From positions 32,139-96,138 of the forward strand of contig NZ_FONG01000028.1 of the NCBI RefSeq assembly GCF_900112845.1: a stretch of DNA of 64,000 bases. The letters are read 5' to 3'. The stretch is from Actinacidiphila alni (GTDB lineage: Bacteria; Actinomycetota; Actinomycetes; Streptomycetales; Streptomycetaceae). Made by a program: the position numbers and the translations under genes. Of this stretch, positions 35,448-44,219 are shown one piece after another. How positions within the stretch are numbered: position 1 is the stretch's first letter; the number at the start of each line of letters is the position of its first letter. The notes under the pieces were generated by a model. The model was not told the DNA's origin. It searched no databases and saw nothing but the letters and a program-made list of their open reading frames with translations.

Positions 35448-35499
35448 ACGTGCGGACGGTGGAGCGGTGGGGGACGTGCGGACGGTGGAGCGGTGGGCG
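35448..35499. repeat. 26-bp tandem repeat, two copies plus a diverged third
   Basis: Two nearly identical 26-base units (35448-35473 and 35474-35499), each beginning ACGTGCGGACGGTGGAGCGG, with a diverged partial unit just before (from about 35425). It lies in the short gap upstream of the poxB start, so copy-number changes could affect its promoter. Confidence 0.75.
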
Positions 35500-35536
35500 A
35501 AGGAGGGACCGGGGCGACGTACGGCCGGGCGATGTG

Positions 35537-37129
35537 TCAGATGCCGAAACGGTCGGGGTCGGCGGCGGACCAGTCAGCGGCCCAGGATCGAGGCGGCTCG
35601 GCGAACAGCTGCCCCGGGGCAAGCCACTCGTAGAGCTCGTCGTACGGGCGGACCGTGTGCGGGTCGACGCGCCGACGCAGCATGTGCGGACGCAGGTCCG
35701 CGGGGTCGGTGACGCCCATGGCCGCCATGATCTCCAGAGCACTGGCCACGGTCGACTCCTGCAAACGCCGGACCCGTTCGGTCTTGTCCCCGACGTCGAG
35801 GGCACGGGCCCGGCGCGGATCCTGGGTGGTGACGCCGACGGGGCAGGTGTTGGTGTGGCAGCGCTGGGCCTGGATGCATCCGACGGCGAACATCATGGCG
35901 CGGGCCGCGTTGCCGTAGTCGGCGCCCTGGAGGAGCCGCTTGACCAGGTCGCTGCCGGTGGCGATCTTGCCGCTCGCACCGATCCGGATCCGATCGCGCA
36001 GGCCCGCGCCCACCAGTGCGTTGTGCACGGTGATCAAGCCCTCGGTGAGCGGCGTCCCGACATTGTCGGCGAACTCCAACGGTGCCGCCCCGGTGCCGCC
36101 CTCCGCGCCGTCCACGATGATGAAGTCGGGCGCGGTGCCTTCCTCGACCATCGCTTTGCAGACGGCCAGGAACTGCCGACGAGAGCCCACGCAGAGCTTG
36201 AAGCCGGCCGGCTTCCCGCCCGACAGCTCCCGCATCCGGGCGATGAACCGCACGAGTTCGCGCGGTGTGGAGAACACCCGGTGATAGGGCGGCGAGACGA
36301 CCGTCTCGCCCTGCGGGACGTCCCGGACGCGGGCGATCTCCGCGTTGACCTTGGCCCCGGGCAGGACTCCGCCGATCCCCGGCTTGGCTCCCTGGGAGAG
36401 CTTGAGCGACACGCATTTGACGTGCTCGTGGGCCGCCTTCTCGGTGAATTCCCCGGCGTCGAAGTCACCGTCGCCGGTGCGGCACCCGAAGTAGCCGGTG
36501 CCGATCTCCCAGACCAGGTCGCCACCGGGACGCAAGTGGTACTCGGACAGGCCGCCCTCGCCCGTGTCGTGCGCGAATCCGCCGGCAGCCGCGCCGCCGT
36601 TCAGGGCGAGGATCGCGTTCGAGGACAGCGACCCGAAGCTCATCGCCGACACATTGAGCAGCGCCATGTCGTACGGCTTGCTGCAGTCGGGGCCGCCGAT
36701 GCGTACGCGCGGCGGACTGTCCGGCACCGGTCGCGGGGCCATCGACGGCACCAGGAACTCGTGGCCCGCCGCGTAGACGTCGGTCTCGGTGCCGTACGGC
36801 TCCTCGGCGTCGGTGCCCTTCGCGCGCTCGTACACGATGGTGCGTACGTCCCGGTCGAACGGCCGTCCGTCGAAGTTCCGCTCGATGAAGTACTGCTGCA
36901 GTTCGGGGCGGATCTTCTCCAGCAGGTACCGGGCGTGCCCGATCACGGGGTAATTGCGGAGGACCGAATGCCGCCGCTGGGTGAGGTCCCACACCCCTAG
37001 TCCGCCGAGGGCTGCCAAGGGCGCCGCCCCGATCCACCACCATGGCGAGAGCCACACCGCCGCGCACACAGCCGCCGCGGCCACCAGCACCAGCGCGACG
37101 ACCCATCCGGTTCTCTTCACTCTCGGCAT
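35537..37129 (-). CDS. GltB-like FMN-binding glutamate synthase family protein
   Basis: Membrane-anchored protein of 530 residues. Two N-terminal membrane helices (about 8-45) precede a complete glutamate-synthase central/FMN TIM-barrel (SMSFGSLSSNAILALNGGAA, GAKPGIGGVLPG, IVDGAEGGTGAAP, ASGKIATGSDL, and a Cys cluster in GCIQAQRCHTNTCPVGV). The amidotransferase domain of true glutamate synthase is absent. The Cys cluster matches the Fe-S site of GltB. Physiological substrate unknown for this subfamily. ATG at 37129. Confidence 0.85.
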   Translation of the reverse strand: MPRVKRTGWVVALVLVAAAAVCAAVWLSPWWWIGAAPLAALGGLGVWDLTQRRHSVLRNYPVIGHARYLLEKIRPELQQYFIERNFDGRPFDRDVRTIVYERAKGTDAEEPYGTETDVYAAGHEFLVPSMAPRPVPDSPPRVRIGGPDCSKPYDMALLNVSAMSFGSLSSNAILALNGGAAAGGFAHDTGEGGLSEYHLRPGGDLVWEIGTGYFGCRTGDGDFDAGEFTEKAAHEHVKCVSLKLSQGAKPGIGGVLPGAKVNAEIARVRDVPQGETVVSPPYHRVFSTPRELVRFIARMRELSGGKPAGFKLCVGSRRQFLAVCKAMVEEGTAPDFIIVDGAEGGTGAAPLEFADNVGTPLTEGLITVHNALVGAGLRDRIRIGASGKIATGSDLVKRLLQGADYGNAARAMMFAVGCIQAQRCHTNTCPVGVTTQDPRRARALDVGDKTERVRRLQESTVASALEIMAAMGVTDPADLRPHMLRRRVDPHTVRPYDELYEWLAPGQLFAEPPRSWAADWSAADPDRFGI

Positions 37130-37250
37130 CTAACCCCGGACGGCGGTTCCACTCCGTTCCGCCCCGCCGAGTGCGCTTCCACCGGCCACCCGCACGGAAC
37201 ATCACCGCCTGACCACGGACAGTTGGCCCGCCATGGCGCGGCCGGAAGGG

Positions 37251-37967
37251 TCAGTGGAGGATGCTGACGGCTCGTGCGATGACCAGCAGTGAGGTGATGA
37301 GCGCGGAGATGCTCTCGATGCTCATGAGGAGTTTGGCCCGGGTGGACAGCGGCATCGTGTCGGTCGGGCTGAACGCGGTGGAGTTCGTCACCGAGATGTA
37401 GAGGTAGTCGACGAGGGTCGGCACCCAGTCGGAGGTGGCGCTGGCGCCGTCGGCGACTTCCTGGACGGTGTCACCGTTCTCGTCCTGCGAGAAGCGGAAG
37501 TCCGCCAGTGGCAGGTCTTCCCGTGCGGCCTGAGTACGCGCCACAGGGCCGCCGCGGTCGAGTTCCCAGTAGGCCAGGCCGAAGACGATGATGTTGGTCA
37601 GCCACACCTGCAACGCCGCCACCAACAAGGACTTGCCGTCTTTGACGCCCGCGGAGACGAGCTGGTGGACGAGGATGCCCAGAGCGGTGAGATTGCTGGC
37701 CGCGATGATCAGCACCAGCGTGAGGGACAGGATCCGGAACATCCGGGTCTGCCGGGTCAGCCGCCGGGGGTTGATGGCGATAAGGGGCACGAGCAGGAGC
37801 AGTTCCAGGGCGGGCAGGACGAACCGGGGCGCGATCAGCAGCCGTTGCGGCAGCGCCAGGTAGAGAGCGATGGCGGCGAGCGTGGCGATCACTGCGGGGA
37901 GCCGCGCCTCGCCGCGGCGCTGGTGCCTGGGGTGGCGTACACGAGCGTCCGCGCGGCTTGCCGCCAT
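37251..37967 (-). CDS. Membrane protein, DUF1345/ion-channel-like
   Basis: About 238 residues with four or more helices: two near 30-75, one near 85-110, one near 130-150 and a C-terminal pair. DYLYISVTNSTAFSPTDTMP lies just before the last helix, in the position of the pore loop of two-helix potassium channels, but the GYG filter is absent. ATG at 37967 has GGAGG nine bases upstream. Function unknown. Confidence 0.7.
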   Translation of the reverse strand: MAASRADARVRHPRHQRRGEARLPAVIATLAAIALYLALPQRLLIAPRFVLPALELLLLVPLIAINPRRLTRQTRMFRILSLTLVLIIAASNLTALGILVHQLVSAGVKDGKSLLVAALQVWLTNIIVFGLAYWELDRGGPVARTQAAREDLPLADFRFSQDENGDTVQEVADGASATSDWVPTLVDYLYISVTNSTAFSPTDTMPLSTRAKLLMSIESISALITSLLVIARAVSILH

Positions 37968-38162
37968 GGTGATGAACCTCCGGTGCCCGACGTCAGACGC
38001 CGATCCGTTCGGCACCGGAGTGTAACCGTGCGCCGAGTCCACGGCGCGCGCGGCTCGTCGGTTCCCCCTACGGGGCCATATTGCTCCGATTCACGGGTGT
38101 TTGAGCACCTACTGGTGGGACAGGAGGGGCGAAAGCGCTCCAGGGATCGGAAGGAGACCGTC

Positions 38163-38609
38163 ATGAGAACGAGAAAACGCGCGATCGCCCTCGGCTTATC
38201 AGGGGCGGCCTGCGCCGCGATGACCCTCATCGGCGCGGGGCCGGCGTCTGCCGGTGTCGGCAGCTATCCGTACGACAACCAGGACCCGTCCGCCTCCGGT
38301 TGCAACAGCGACGCCATCACCGCCAGTTCGGCGAACGTCGGAGGCGGTGCGACGATTCTGCTGCGCTACAGCCCCCACTGCCGCACCGTGTGGGCACACA
38401 TCCAGGGCGCTGCGCCGCGCACCGCGGACAACGCCGGAGGCTCGGCCCTGATCTACCGGGAATCCGACGGCGCCGGCATCCGCACCTACTGCGGTGGCGC
38501 GACCAGCTGTTACACCCCGATGCTCTACGACGGGGGACTGACGTCGCACGCCACCGGAACGAACGACACCGGGTTCACCATCTACAGCGGCACCACCGGT
38601 TCCTACTGA
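38163..38609 (+). CDS. Secreted DUF2690-like protein with a TTA codon in its signal peptide
   Basis: Exported protein of 148 residues: Sec signal 1-30 (MRTRKRAIALGL, then ASA), followed by a Cys-containing beta domain (SGCNSDAITASSANVG, ILLRYSPHCRTVWAHIQGA) typical of DUF2690. Leu12 is encoded by TTA (38196-38198), a rare codon that in streptomycetes requires the bldA tRNA. GGAAGGAG precedes the ATG. A terminator hairpin follows. Confidence 0.78.
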   Translation: MRTRKRAIALGLSGAACAAMTLIGAGPASAGVGSYPYDNQDPSASGCNSDAITASSANVGGGATILLRYSPHCRTVWAHIQGAAPRTADNAGGSALIYRESDGAGIRTYCGGATSCYTPMLYDGGLTSHATGTNDTGFTIYSGTTGSY

Positions 38610-38649
38610 CCGAGGGGAACACAGCCGCGTGACGAGCGTGCACGACCTA

Positions 38650-38677
38650 GAGCCTGCCGACAACGCCCGGCAGGCTC
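38650..38677 (+). terminator. Hairpin terminator after DUF2690 gene
   Basis: Perfect 10-bp stem GAGCCTGCCG (38650-38659) and CGGCAGGCTC (38668-38677) with an 8-base loop, 41 bases past the stop codon. Confidence 0.7.
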
Positions 38678-38755
38678 CGGCGCGTCCGGTGACCGCGCCC
38701 CTCGTACGCACCGGCCTTCAACAGCGGCACGCCATTCGCGGGCTAATCTTGACAC

Positions 38756-39079
38756 ATGATCACATGCGTGGTGCGGTACACCGTCGACCCGAAGAAGATC
38801 ACGGCCTTCGAACAGTTCGCCCGACGCTGGATGGCACTGGTGCAGGCGCACGGCGGCACGCATCACGGTTACTTCCTTCCCGCGGAAGGAGCGAGCGACG
38901 AGGCCCTGGCCTTGTTCAGCTTCCCCGGTCTGGCGGCCTACGAGGAGTACCGGCAACTGTTCGGCCGCGACCCGGAATTCATCGAGGCGGACCGCATCCG
39001 GGACGAGTCCGGATGTGTGCTGCGCTACGAACGCACCTTCATGCGCCCGCTTCTCCCCGGCGACGACGGTTCGGCCTGA
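38756..39079 (+). CDS. NIPSNAP-family protein
   Basis: Ferredoxin-like alpha/beta barrel protein of 107 residues (MITCVVRYTVDPKKITAFEQ, FSFPGLAAYEEYRQLFGRDPE, then IRDESGCVLRYERTFM). Such dimeric proteins resemble antibiotic-biosynthesis monooxygenases but most have no known reaction. A TTGACA lies immediately before the ATG. Stands alone. Confidence 0.82.
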   Translation: MITCVVRYTVDPKKITAFEQFARRWMALVQAHGGTHHGYFLPAEGASDEALALFSFPGLAAYEEYRQLFGRDPEFIEADRIRDESGCVLRYERTFMRPLLPGDDGSA

Positions 39080-39429
39080 CCGTCACCCACGTTCACGGAT
39101 CCGCCGGGCTGCGGGCTGCCCCCCGCCGAACCCGCACCCGGACACCCCGGCTTTCGACCTGCGCCACTCGGAGACCGCCGCCGTCGAACAGCGTCAGCAC
39201 GGTACGAGCGGCGCGGTCGCCAGGGCTCCGGTCGGACAGCGGAAGCCAGCATCTGTGCGTTCTTCATCGGCGCGGTTCTCACCACCCTCGTCGCCGACGG
39301 CCGGAAGGCGGGGAGCCGGCGGCGGAAGGCCGAATCACGGCGGGACGATCCGCGGCGCGGGGATGCTGCGTAGACTCGGCAGCCGATCGCCACGGGGGCG
39401 GACGACACAAGTCCGAAGGAGCCCATCGC
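39080..39429. other. Intergenic region with a coding-like fragment
   Basis: No complete gene. Around 39253-39330 one plus frame reads ICAFFIGAVLTTLVADGRKA, like the end of a small membrane protein, but no start with a ribosome site was found. The right end carries AAGGAG for the next small gene. Confidence 0.35.
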
Positions 39430-39591
39430 ATGGACGCCGATTCGACGACATCGATCTACGACCAGCTGATCGCCGAACGCGGCGACGTACCCGCGGCCGT
39501 CAGGAAGGCGGCAGAAACGATCCAGCGTGAACTCGACCGTGACCTGGAGGCGTTCTCGCGGACCGCGCCCGCTGACGGCTGGTTCCGGTAG
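39430..39591 (+). CDS. Small acidic protein, 53 residues
   Basis: Starts at ATG 39430 with AAGGAG eight bases upstream. Mostly helical and charged (YDQLIAERGDVPAAVRKAAE, then LDRDLEAFSRTAPADGWFR). Looks like a conserved small streptomycete protein; function unknown. Confidence 0.65.
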   Translation: MDADSTTSIYDQLIAERGDVPAAVRKAAETIQRELDRDLEAFSRTAPADGWFR

Positions 39592-39961
39592 GAGCCGCCC
39601 CGACCTGCCGATCGGCGCCGGATACGCCGGGCGAGCCATGGCGATACCGGTCCGACATGGTCCGTGGTGTGTGGGTGCCGTCAGATGTGAGCCGGACCGG
39701 CGGTGACACGACCCGTACGTGGGCGGGGGAGAGGTGCAGCTCGTACGGCAGGCAGCAGTCGGAGCAGAGGGTCGCGATCAGTGTCCCGCAAGCGCAGGCC
39801 TGGTTCAGTCCTCCATCGGGTGTCGCCCCGCAGCACGCGGCGGAGGCGTGCCGCGTCGTCAAGCCGCGGCAGTCATCCGGGTTCACGACGATATTGCCCC
39901 GTGGACCCTGTGAGATCAGTGGATACCCGTCGACGTTGTGGCGGGTTCCGTGCCGTGGCAT
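39500..39961 (-). CDS. Hypothetical protein with Cys-rich ribbon
   Basis: Up to 153 residues. Residues 1-85 show coding bias and a Cys pattern suited to metal binding: NIVVNPDDCRGLTTRH, SAACCGATPDGG, QACACGTLIATLCSDCC, PYELHLSPAHVRVV. After that the frame continues as low-bias sequence and its last part lies opposite the gene at 39430-39591, so the true stop may have been lost. ATG at 39961 has GAGG about 14 bases upstream; GTG at 39964 is also possible. Confidence 0.5.
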   Translation of the reverse strand: MPRHGTRHNVDGYPLISQGPRGNIVVNPDDCRGLTTRHASAACCGATPDGGLNQACACGTLIATLCSDCCLPYELHLSPAHVRVVSPPVRLTSDGTHTPRTMSDRYRHGSPGVSGADRQVGAAPTGTSRQRARSARTPPGHGRVHAGSFLPPS

Positions 39962-40301
39962 CACTGGTCCGGGTACCTCGGCTACGACGAGAGGCGGGCC
40001 GTACGGCTGTGAGCATGTCGAGAGCCGCACACACCGGCCCTCTGATGCCGGCGTCGAAGAGGTCGGCCGCACACCGGCGGTTCCTGGTCCGGCCAAGGAC
40101 CGGGTGGCGCTGCTCCGCCGGCAGACGCGGCGCCGCCCCTGCCCGTTCGGCGGCTCCGCCGCGTCTGGCTGCGGCCTCGATGCGGCCTTCGCGCCTAGAG
40201 GCAGAGATATATCGGACCGTCGTATGAGCCGCATCCGTGGTCGCTAGCGTGTGCTGGGCAGCCCGGGACAGAACGGGCCGGACGTTCCTTTGGGGGCCGG
40301 T
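39962..40301. other. Divergent intergenic region
   Basis: Between the Cys-rich protein gene and the secreted FG-GAP protein gene. Holds a small AT-rich pocket, AGAGATATATC, near 40203-40213 and GGGGG before the ATG at 40302. Nothing else seen. Confidence 0.4.
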
Positions 40302-41546
40302 ATGCACACGCCATTTCATTTCTCCCTTCGCGCGACCGTGCTGACCACTGCCGTCGCGTTGGGTACGGTCGCCGCCGGCATCATTCCCGCTCAGGCGGCG
40401 ACCGGTTACGACCGCTGTCCGCAGGGTGCCGTCTGCCTCTTCGACCAGCCGGGCGGTCAGGGGGCGATGACGTCCTTCACGTCCCCGCAGTCCGCGCTCG
40501 GCGCGTGGGACGACAAGGCGTCCTCGGTCTACAACCGCACCGGCCTGCCCTACCTGTGCATGTACAGCCTCGCCGACTACCAGTACCTCGACGCCGTCCA
40601 GGACGTCGTGGCGAACACCTCGGGGACCGGGAACGACCGGTGGGAGCTGTCGGCATTCACCAGCAAGGCTTCCACGCTGGACCGGAATCTGAGTTCCCTG
40701 CGCTGGGCGCGCACCATGCGCGAGTGCCAGGGCGGCCCCGAATACCTGCCGTGGGTCGCTCCGTACGGCGTCTTCAAGCGCCCCGCCCAGCCGTTCGGTG
40801 ATCTCAACCGCGACGGCCGGGAAGACCTGCTCCTGCGGACGTACTCGGGGAAGCTGTGGCGGCTGCCCGGTGACGGAACCGGTGCGCTGGAGGGCTCCGG
40901 CTGGAATTCGATGTCGGAGCTGACCCGGCACGGCGACCTCAACGGTGACGGGACCGAGGACCTGCTCGCCCGCGACACCTCGGGGCGGCTGTGGGTCTAC
41001 CCGGGCACCGGCCGGGGCACGTTCGCCGCGCGCACGTCGGTCGGCACCGGATGGAATTCCATGACCGCGATCACTGCTTCCGGGGACCTCGACGGCGACG
41101 GCAAGGGCGATCTGCTGGCGCGCGACAGCACCGGGAAGCTGTGGATGTATCCGGGCAAGGGCGACGGCACCTTCGGCGCCCGGGTGCTGGTCGGCCCGGG
41201 GTGGAACGCCATGGGGGCCTTCGCGGCGCCCGGCGATGTGACCGGCGATGGACACCCCGATCTCCTCGTCACGGAGTTGGCGACGGGCAAGCTGTGGCTC
41301 TACCCAGGCGACGGCCACGGCCGCCTCGGCACCCGGACGCTGGCGGGCACCGGCGGCTGGAAGCCCTTCACGACGCTGCTCGGCATCGGTGACCTGACCG
41401 GGGACGTCCTGCCTGACCTGGTCGCCGCCACCGAGCCGGTCACTGGCGCGGCGGGCGAGTTGCGCGTCTACTCGGCGGGTACCTCGGAGGGTGTGTACGA
41501 CACCGGTGGGCACGTGAGTCTGTCCGACGGCGACGCCCTGTTCTGA
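40302..41546 (+). CDS. Secreted I36-like domain fused to FG-GAP/VCBS repeats
   Basis: Exported protein of 414 residues. Sec signal 1-33 (ending AQA), then an inhibitor-I36-like domain (CPQGAVCLFDQPGGQG) to about residue 145. Five FG-GAP repeats follow, each with a calcium-binding Asp loop (GDLNRDGREDLLLR, GDLNGDGTEDLLAR, GDLDGDGKGDLLAR, GDVTGDGHPDLLV) and a KLWxYPG strand, forming a partial beta-propeller. Extracellular binding role likely. ATG at 40302 with GGGGG upstream. Confidence 0.8.
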   Translation: MHTPFHFSLRATVLTTAVALGTVAAGIIPAQAATGYDRCPQGAVCLFDQPGGQGAMTSFTSPQSALGAWDDKASSVYNRTGLPYLCMYSLADYQYLDAVQDVVANTSGTGNDRWELSAFTSKASTLDRNLSSLRWARTMRECQGGPEYLPWVAPYGVFKRPAQPFGDLNRDGREDLLLRTYSGKLWRLPGDGTGALEGSGWNSMSELTRHGDLNGDGTEDLLARDTSGRLWVYPGTGRGTFAARTSVGTGWNSMTAITASGDLDGDGKGDLLARDSTGKLWMYPGKGDGTFGARVLVGPGWNAMGAFAAPGDVTGDGHPDLLVTELATGKLWLYPGDGHGRLGTRTLAGTGGWKPFTTLLGIGDLTGDVLPDLVAATEPVTGAAGELRVYSAGTSEGVYDTGGHVSLSDGDALF

Positions 41547-42376
41547 CCGCTCGCGCGGCCACTGCGCAACACCGCGGGCTCGGGAAACGGCCCGCCGCCG
41601 TGGTAGCGATCGCTGTCGACCCCGCCACCGTCCGGGCGATGACCGGCGAATTCACCTCGGCGGGCACCCAGGCCGGCTCCCTGCACCTCTTCTGGGACGC
41701 CACCACAGGCCTCTGACCTGGCCAACGGCACCGGCATCCGGCTGCCGTCAGGTCCGCCTTCTGGCGGGCGCCCGAATCCCCGTCGAAGCCCCGGCCTTCC
41801 AGGAGGCGGTGCGAACCAGCCCCTTCCGTACCTGCGAAGCCCGGGTGCCGGGCGGTGCACCCTGCGACCTCAGCGTGCTTGAGGTGACGGACGACGGTGT
41901 AGGCGTCGGCCGCGTGGGCAGCGACCACGACCAGGACGGCGTCGCCGTCGGCTGCGCATACCTGCTGCACGCGCTGGTCTCGGGGGGGCGCGGGACCAAC
42001 GGGTCCTGGAAGGCGGCGTGTCCGCCGGATTCATGGCGATCCGGTGTACCGGCACCGAGGACGCCTGTCCATCCTGATGGCCGCCCGCCTGGAGTGCCGA
42101 CTCCGCGGCACGCGCCCGGATGTTCACGCGTGACGGTGTGGTGGGCTGATCAAACCTTTTGGGGCACTCCGACCGTGCGCGGACGGGGGGCTTGTGGCAG
42201 CACGCACCGGCTTGTGCGGCGCGTGGTCCTGTGTGTGCATCCGAGGCGTTGGTGCGCGCCGATGTGCGCACCAACGCCGGGCGTGGAAGGTGGCCGCAGG
42301 CGTTCCTCGCGTCGGCATGGTGTGCCGACCCGAGGGGACGGGGTGCTCTGGAATGTCCGTACGAAGGGGGTTGTGG
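41547..42376. other. Long region without an intact gene; coding debris
   Basis: Several short stretches look once-coding on the plus strand in different frames: VVAIAVDPATVRAMTGEF (41600-41716), GVGVGRVGSDHDQDGVAVG (about 41900-41950) and GVSAGFMAIRCTGTEDACPS (42016-42078). Frame changes separate them, so a decayed small gene is likely; no family recognised. A strong hairpin is at 42245-42278. Confidence 0.4.
42245..42278. promoter_or_regulatory. 13-bp perfect hairpin upstream of a secreted protein gene
   Basis: GGCGTTGGTGCGC (42245-42257) pairs with 42266-42278 across an 8-base loop. It lies about 100 bases upstream of the start at 42377 with no gene ending nearby, so it may be a leader structure or operator rather than a terminator. 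Confidence 0.5.
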
Positions 42377-44152
42377 ATGAAGCGTTTCGGCCTGGCAGAA
42401 ACCGGCATGGGGGAGGCTGACGTGGGGTCAGCACGCGCACGGTGGGGGCGCCGGGTGGTGACGGCGCTGTTGGGTGTCACCGTGCTGGCGGCGGGATCGC
42501 TGGTCGCGAGCGGATCGGCCGCGGCGAACGCGCCCGGGCGGCCCGGGACACCGAGCGCACCGACGACGGTGTTCACCGAGGATTTCGAGAACGGCCAGGG
42601 GCCGGCGGTGACATCGCTGCCGGACTACACAGGTGCCGGGCCGGCGGCCGAGACGTACACGGCGGATCCGGCGTGGCTGACCGCCTGCAATGGCCTGCTG
42701 GTGTCGCAGCAGGCACCTGCGGTTCCCCCGGCGGGCGTCTACTGCGGCAGCTACTGGGCTCAGAACAAGCAGATGGCCTCGGCGCTGGGGACCTGGTCAG
42801 GCGGTGACGCGGCCACCAACCACTCTCTCACCGCCTACACCTCGGCCGATCCGGGCGCGGGTCGTACGGAGTTGGAGACCGTACAGCCGATCCCGCTGAG
42901 CGCGGACCACCGTTTCCTGACCTTCTCGGTGGACGCGGCGGCGCAGAACTGCTTCGCCAGCCACCCGCTGCTCGCCTTCTACCTGCTCGACGGCGGAACG
43001 GCCCGCGCCGCTTTCAGCTCGCCCATCGACCCCTGCCAGAACCCGGGCGCGGTCATCGGCGGCACCTCGGTGGGCACGTACGCGAGCAATGGCTCGGTGC
43101 TGTTCACCGGTGACTCGGCGGGCATCCGGCTGGTCAACGAACAGGCCAGCGGCGGCGGAAATGACGGCGCGATCGACAACGTCCGCCTGCTGGACGCCAC
43201 TCCGCAGCTCGACCAGGGCTTCGCGCCCACGCAGTTGCCCGTCGGCGCGCCCAGCACCCTCACCTTCACCGTCACCAACACCAGCGAACTGGCCGCCAAG
43301 GACGGCTGGTCCTTCAACGCCCAACTCCCCGCCGGACTCAGGCTCGCCGACGACAGCGCCACCACGGACTGCGGCACCGCAACGGCCACCGCGGACGCCG
43401 GAGACGGCACGGTGACCGTGCACGGCGACCTGGCCGCCGGGCAGCGGGACTGCACCGCCACTGTCCGGGTCACCTCGATCAACGGCGGTACGTATCAGGT
43501 GTGCGCCTCGGCGATCAGCGACCCGGTCGGTGTCGACTTGCCGGGCTGCACCTCTGTGACCTTCACCGCGCCCGTCTTCGACGCCCGCTCCAACGGCGCA
43601 CGGCTCACCGCGCCACCGCTCACCATCGGTCCGCTCGTCCCGTCCGCCCACTCCTGCACGTCGCTGCCCGGCGACGACCGCCACTCCGTGATCAGCGCCG
43701 CCCTCGGCAGCGTCGGCACCCTCGGTGTGCTCACCACAGACGCCTCCGGCGCCGTCGACACCGACGGCGCACGTACCGCCGCCGCCCACGCCAAGGCCAC
43801 CGGACTCAACCTCCTCAGTGGCCTGATCACCGCCGACGTCGTCGGAACCTCCGCCCAGGCCCGGCAAGTCCTCACCGACGCCGGCCCGGGCACGGTCGCC
43901 ACGACCGGCAGCACCACCCTCACCAACCTCCGCGTGGCCGGAGCCGCCGTGGCCGCCAACGCCGCCCCGAACACCACCATCGCGCTGCCCTTGGTCGGCT
44001 CGCTGGTCATCAACCAGCAGACCCCCGTCGCAGGCGGCAAAGGCATCACCGTCACCGCCCTGTCCCTGACCCTGCTCACCGGAGTCCACGTCACCGTCGC
44101 CCAGACCACCGCGGCCCTGCTCCTGCCCACCGACCCCTGCCCCGCCACCTGA
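42377..44152 (+). CDS. Secreted choice-of-anchor/DUF11-type surface protein
   Basis: Exported protein of 591 residues. Signal peptide about 20-50 (WGRRVVTALLGVTVLAAGSL, ending AAA), then a jelly-roll-like domain (TEDFENGQGPAVTSLPDYTG), a DUF11-like repeat at about 285-395 (TFTVTNTSELAAKDGW), and a C-terminal choice-of-anchor-P-like region (TTLTNLRVAGAAVAANAAPN). No LPXTG motif or C-terminal membrane helix, so attachment is not obvious. ATG at 42377 with AAGGGGG upstream. Possible adhesin or matrix protein. Confidence 0.7.
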   Translation: MKRFGLAETGMGEADVGSARARWGRRVVTALLGVTVLAAGSLVASGSAAANAPGRPGTPSAPTTVFTEDFENGQGPAVTSLPDYTGAGPAAETYTADPAWLTACNGLLVSQQAPAVPPAGVYCGSYWAQNKQMASALGTWSGGDAATNHSLTAYTSADPGAGRTELETVQPIPLSADHRFLTFSVDAAAQNCFASHPLLAFYLLDGGTARAAFSSPIDPCQNPGAVIGGTSVGTYASNGSVLFTGDSAGIRLVNEQASGGGNDGAIDNVRLLDATPQLDQGFAPTQLPVGAPSTLTFTVTNTSELAAKDGWSFNAQLPAGLRLADDSATTDCGTATATADAGDGTVTVHGDLAAGQRDCTATVRVTSINGGTYQVCASAISDPVGVDLPGCTSVTFTAPVFDARSNGARLTAPPLTIGPLVPSAHSCTSLPGDDRHSVISAALGSVGTLGVLTTDASGAVDTDGARTAAAHAKATGLNLLSGLITADVVGTSAQARQVLTDAGPGTVATTGSTTLTNLRVAGAAVAANAAPNTTIALPLVGSLVINQQTPVAGGKGITVTALSLTLLTGVHVTVAQTTAALLLPTDPCPAT

Positions 44153-44169
44153 CCCCGACCACCTCATCC

Positions 44170-44213
44170 GAGGCCCGGCCCTCCGCCGCCCACAAGGCGG
44201 AAGGCCGGGCCTC
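44170..44213. terminator. Bidirectional hairpin terminator
   Basis: 18-bp stem with one mismatch (44170-44187 with 44196-44213), 8-base loop, between convergent stops at 44152 and 44220. Confidence 0.85.
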
Positions 44214-44219
44214 ACCGCG

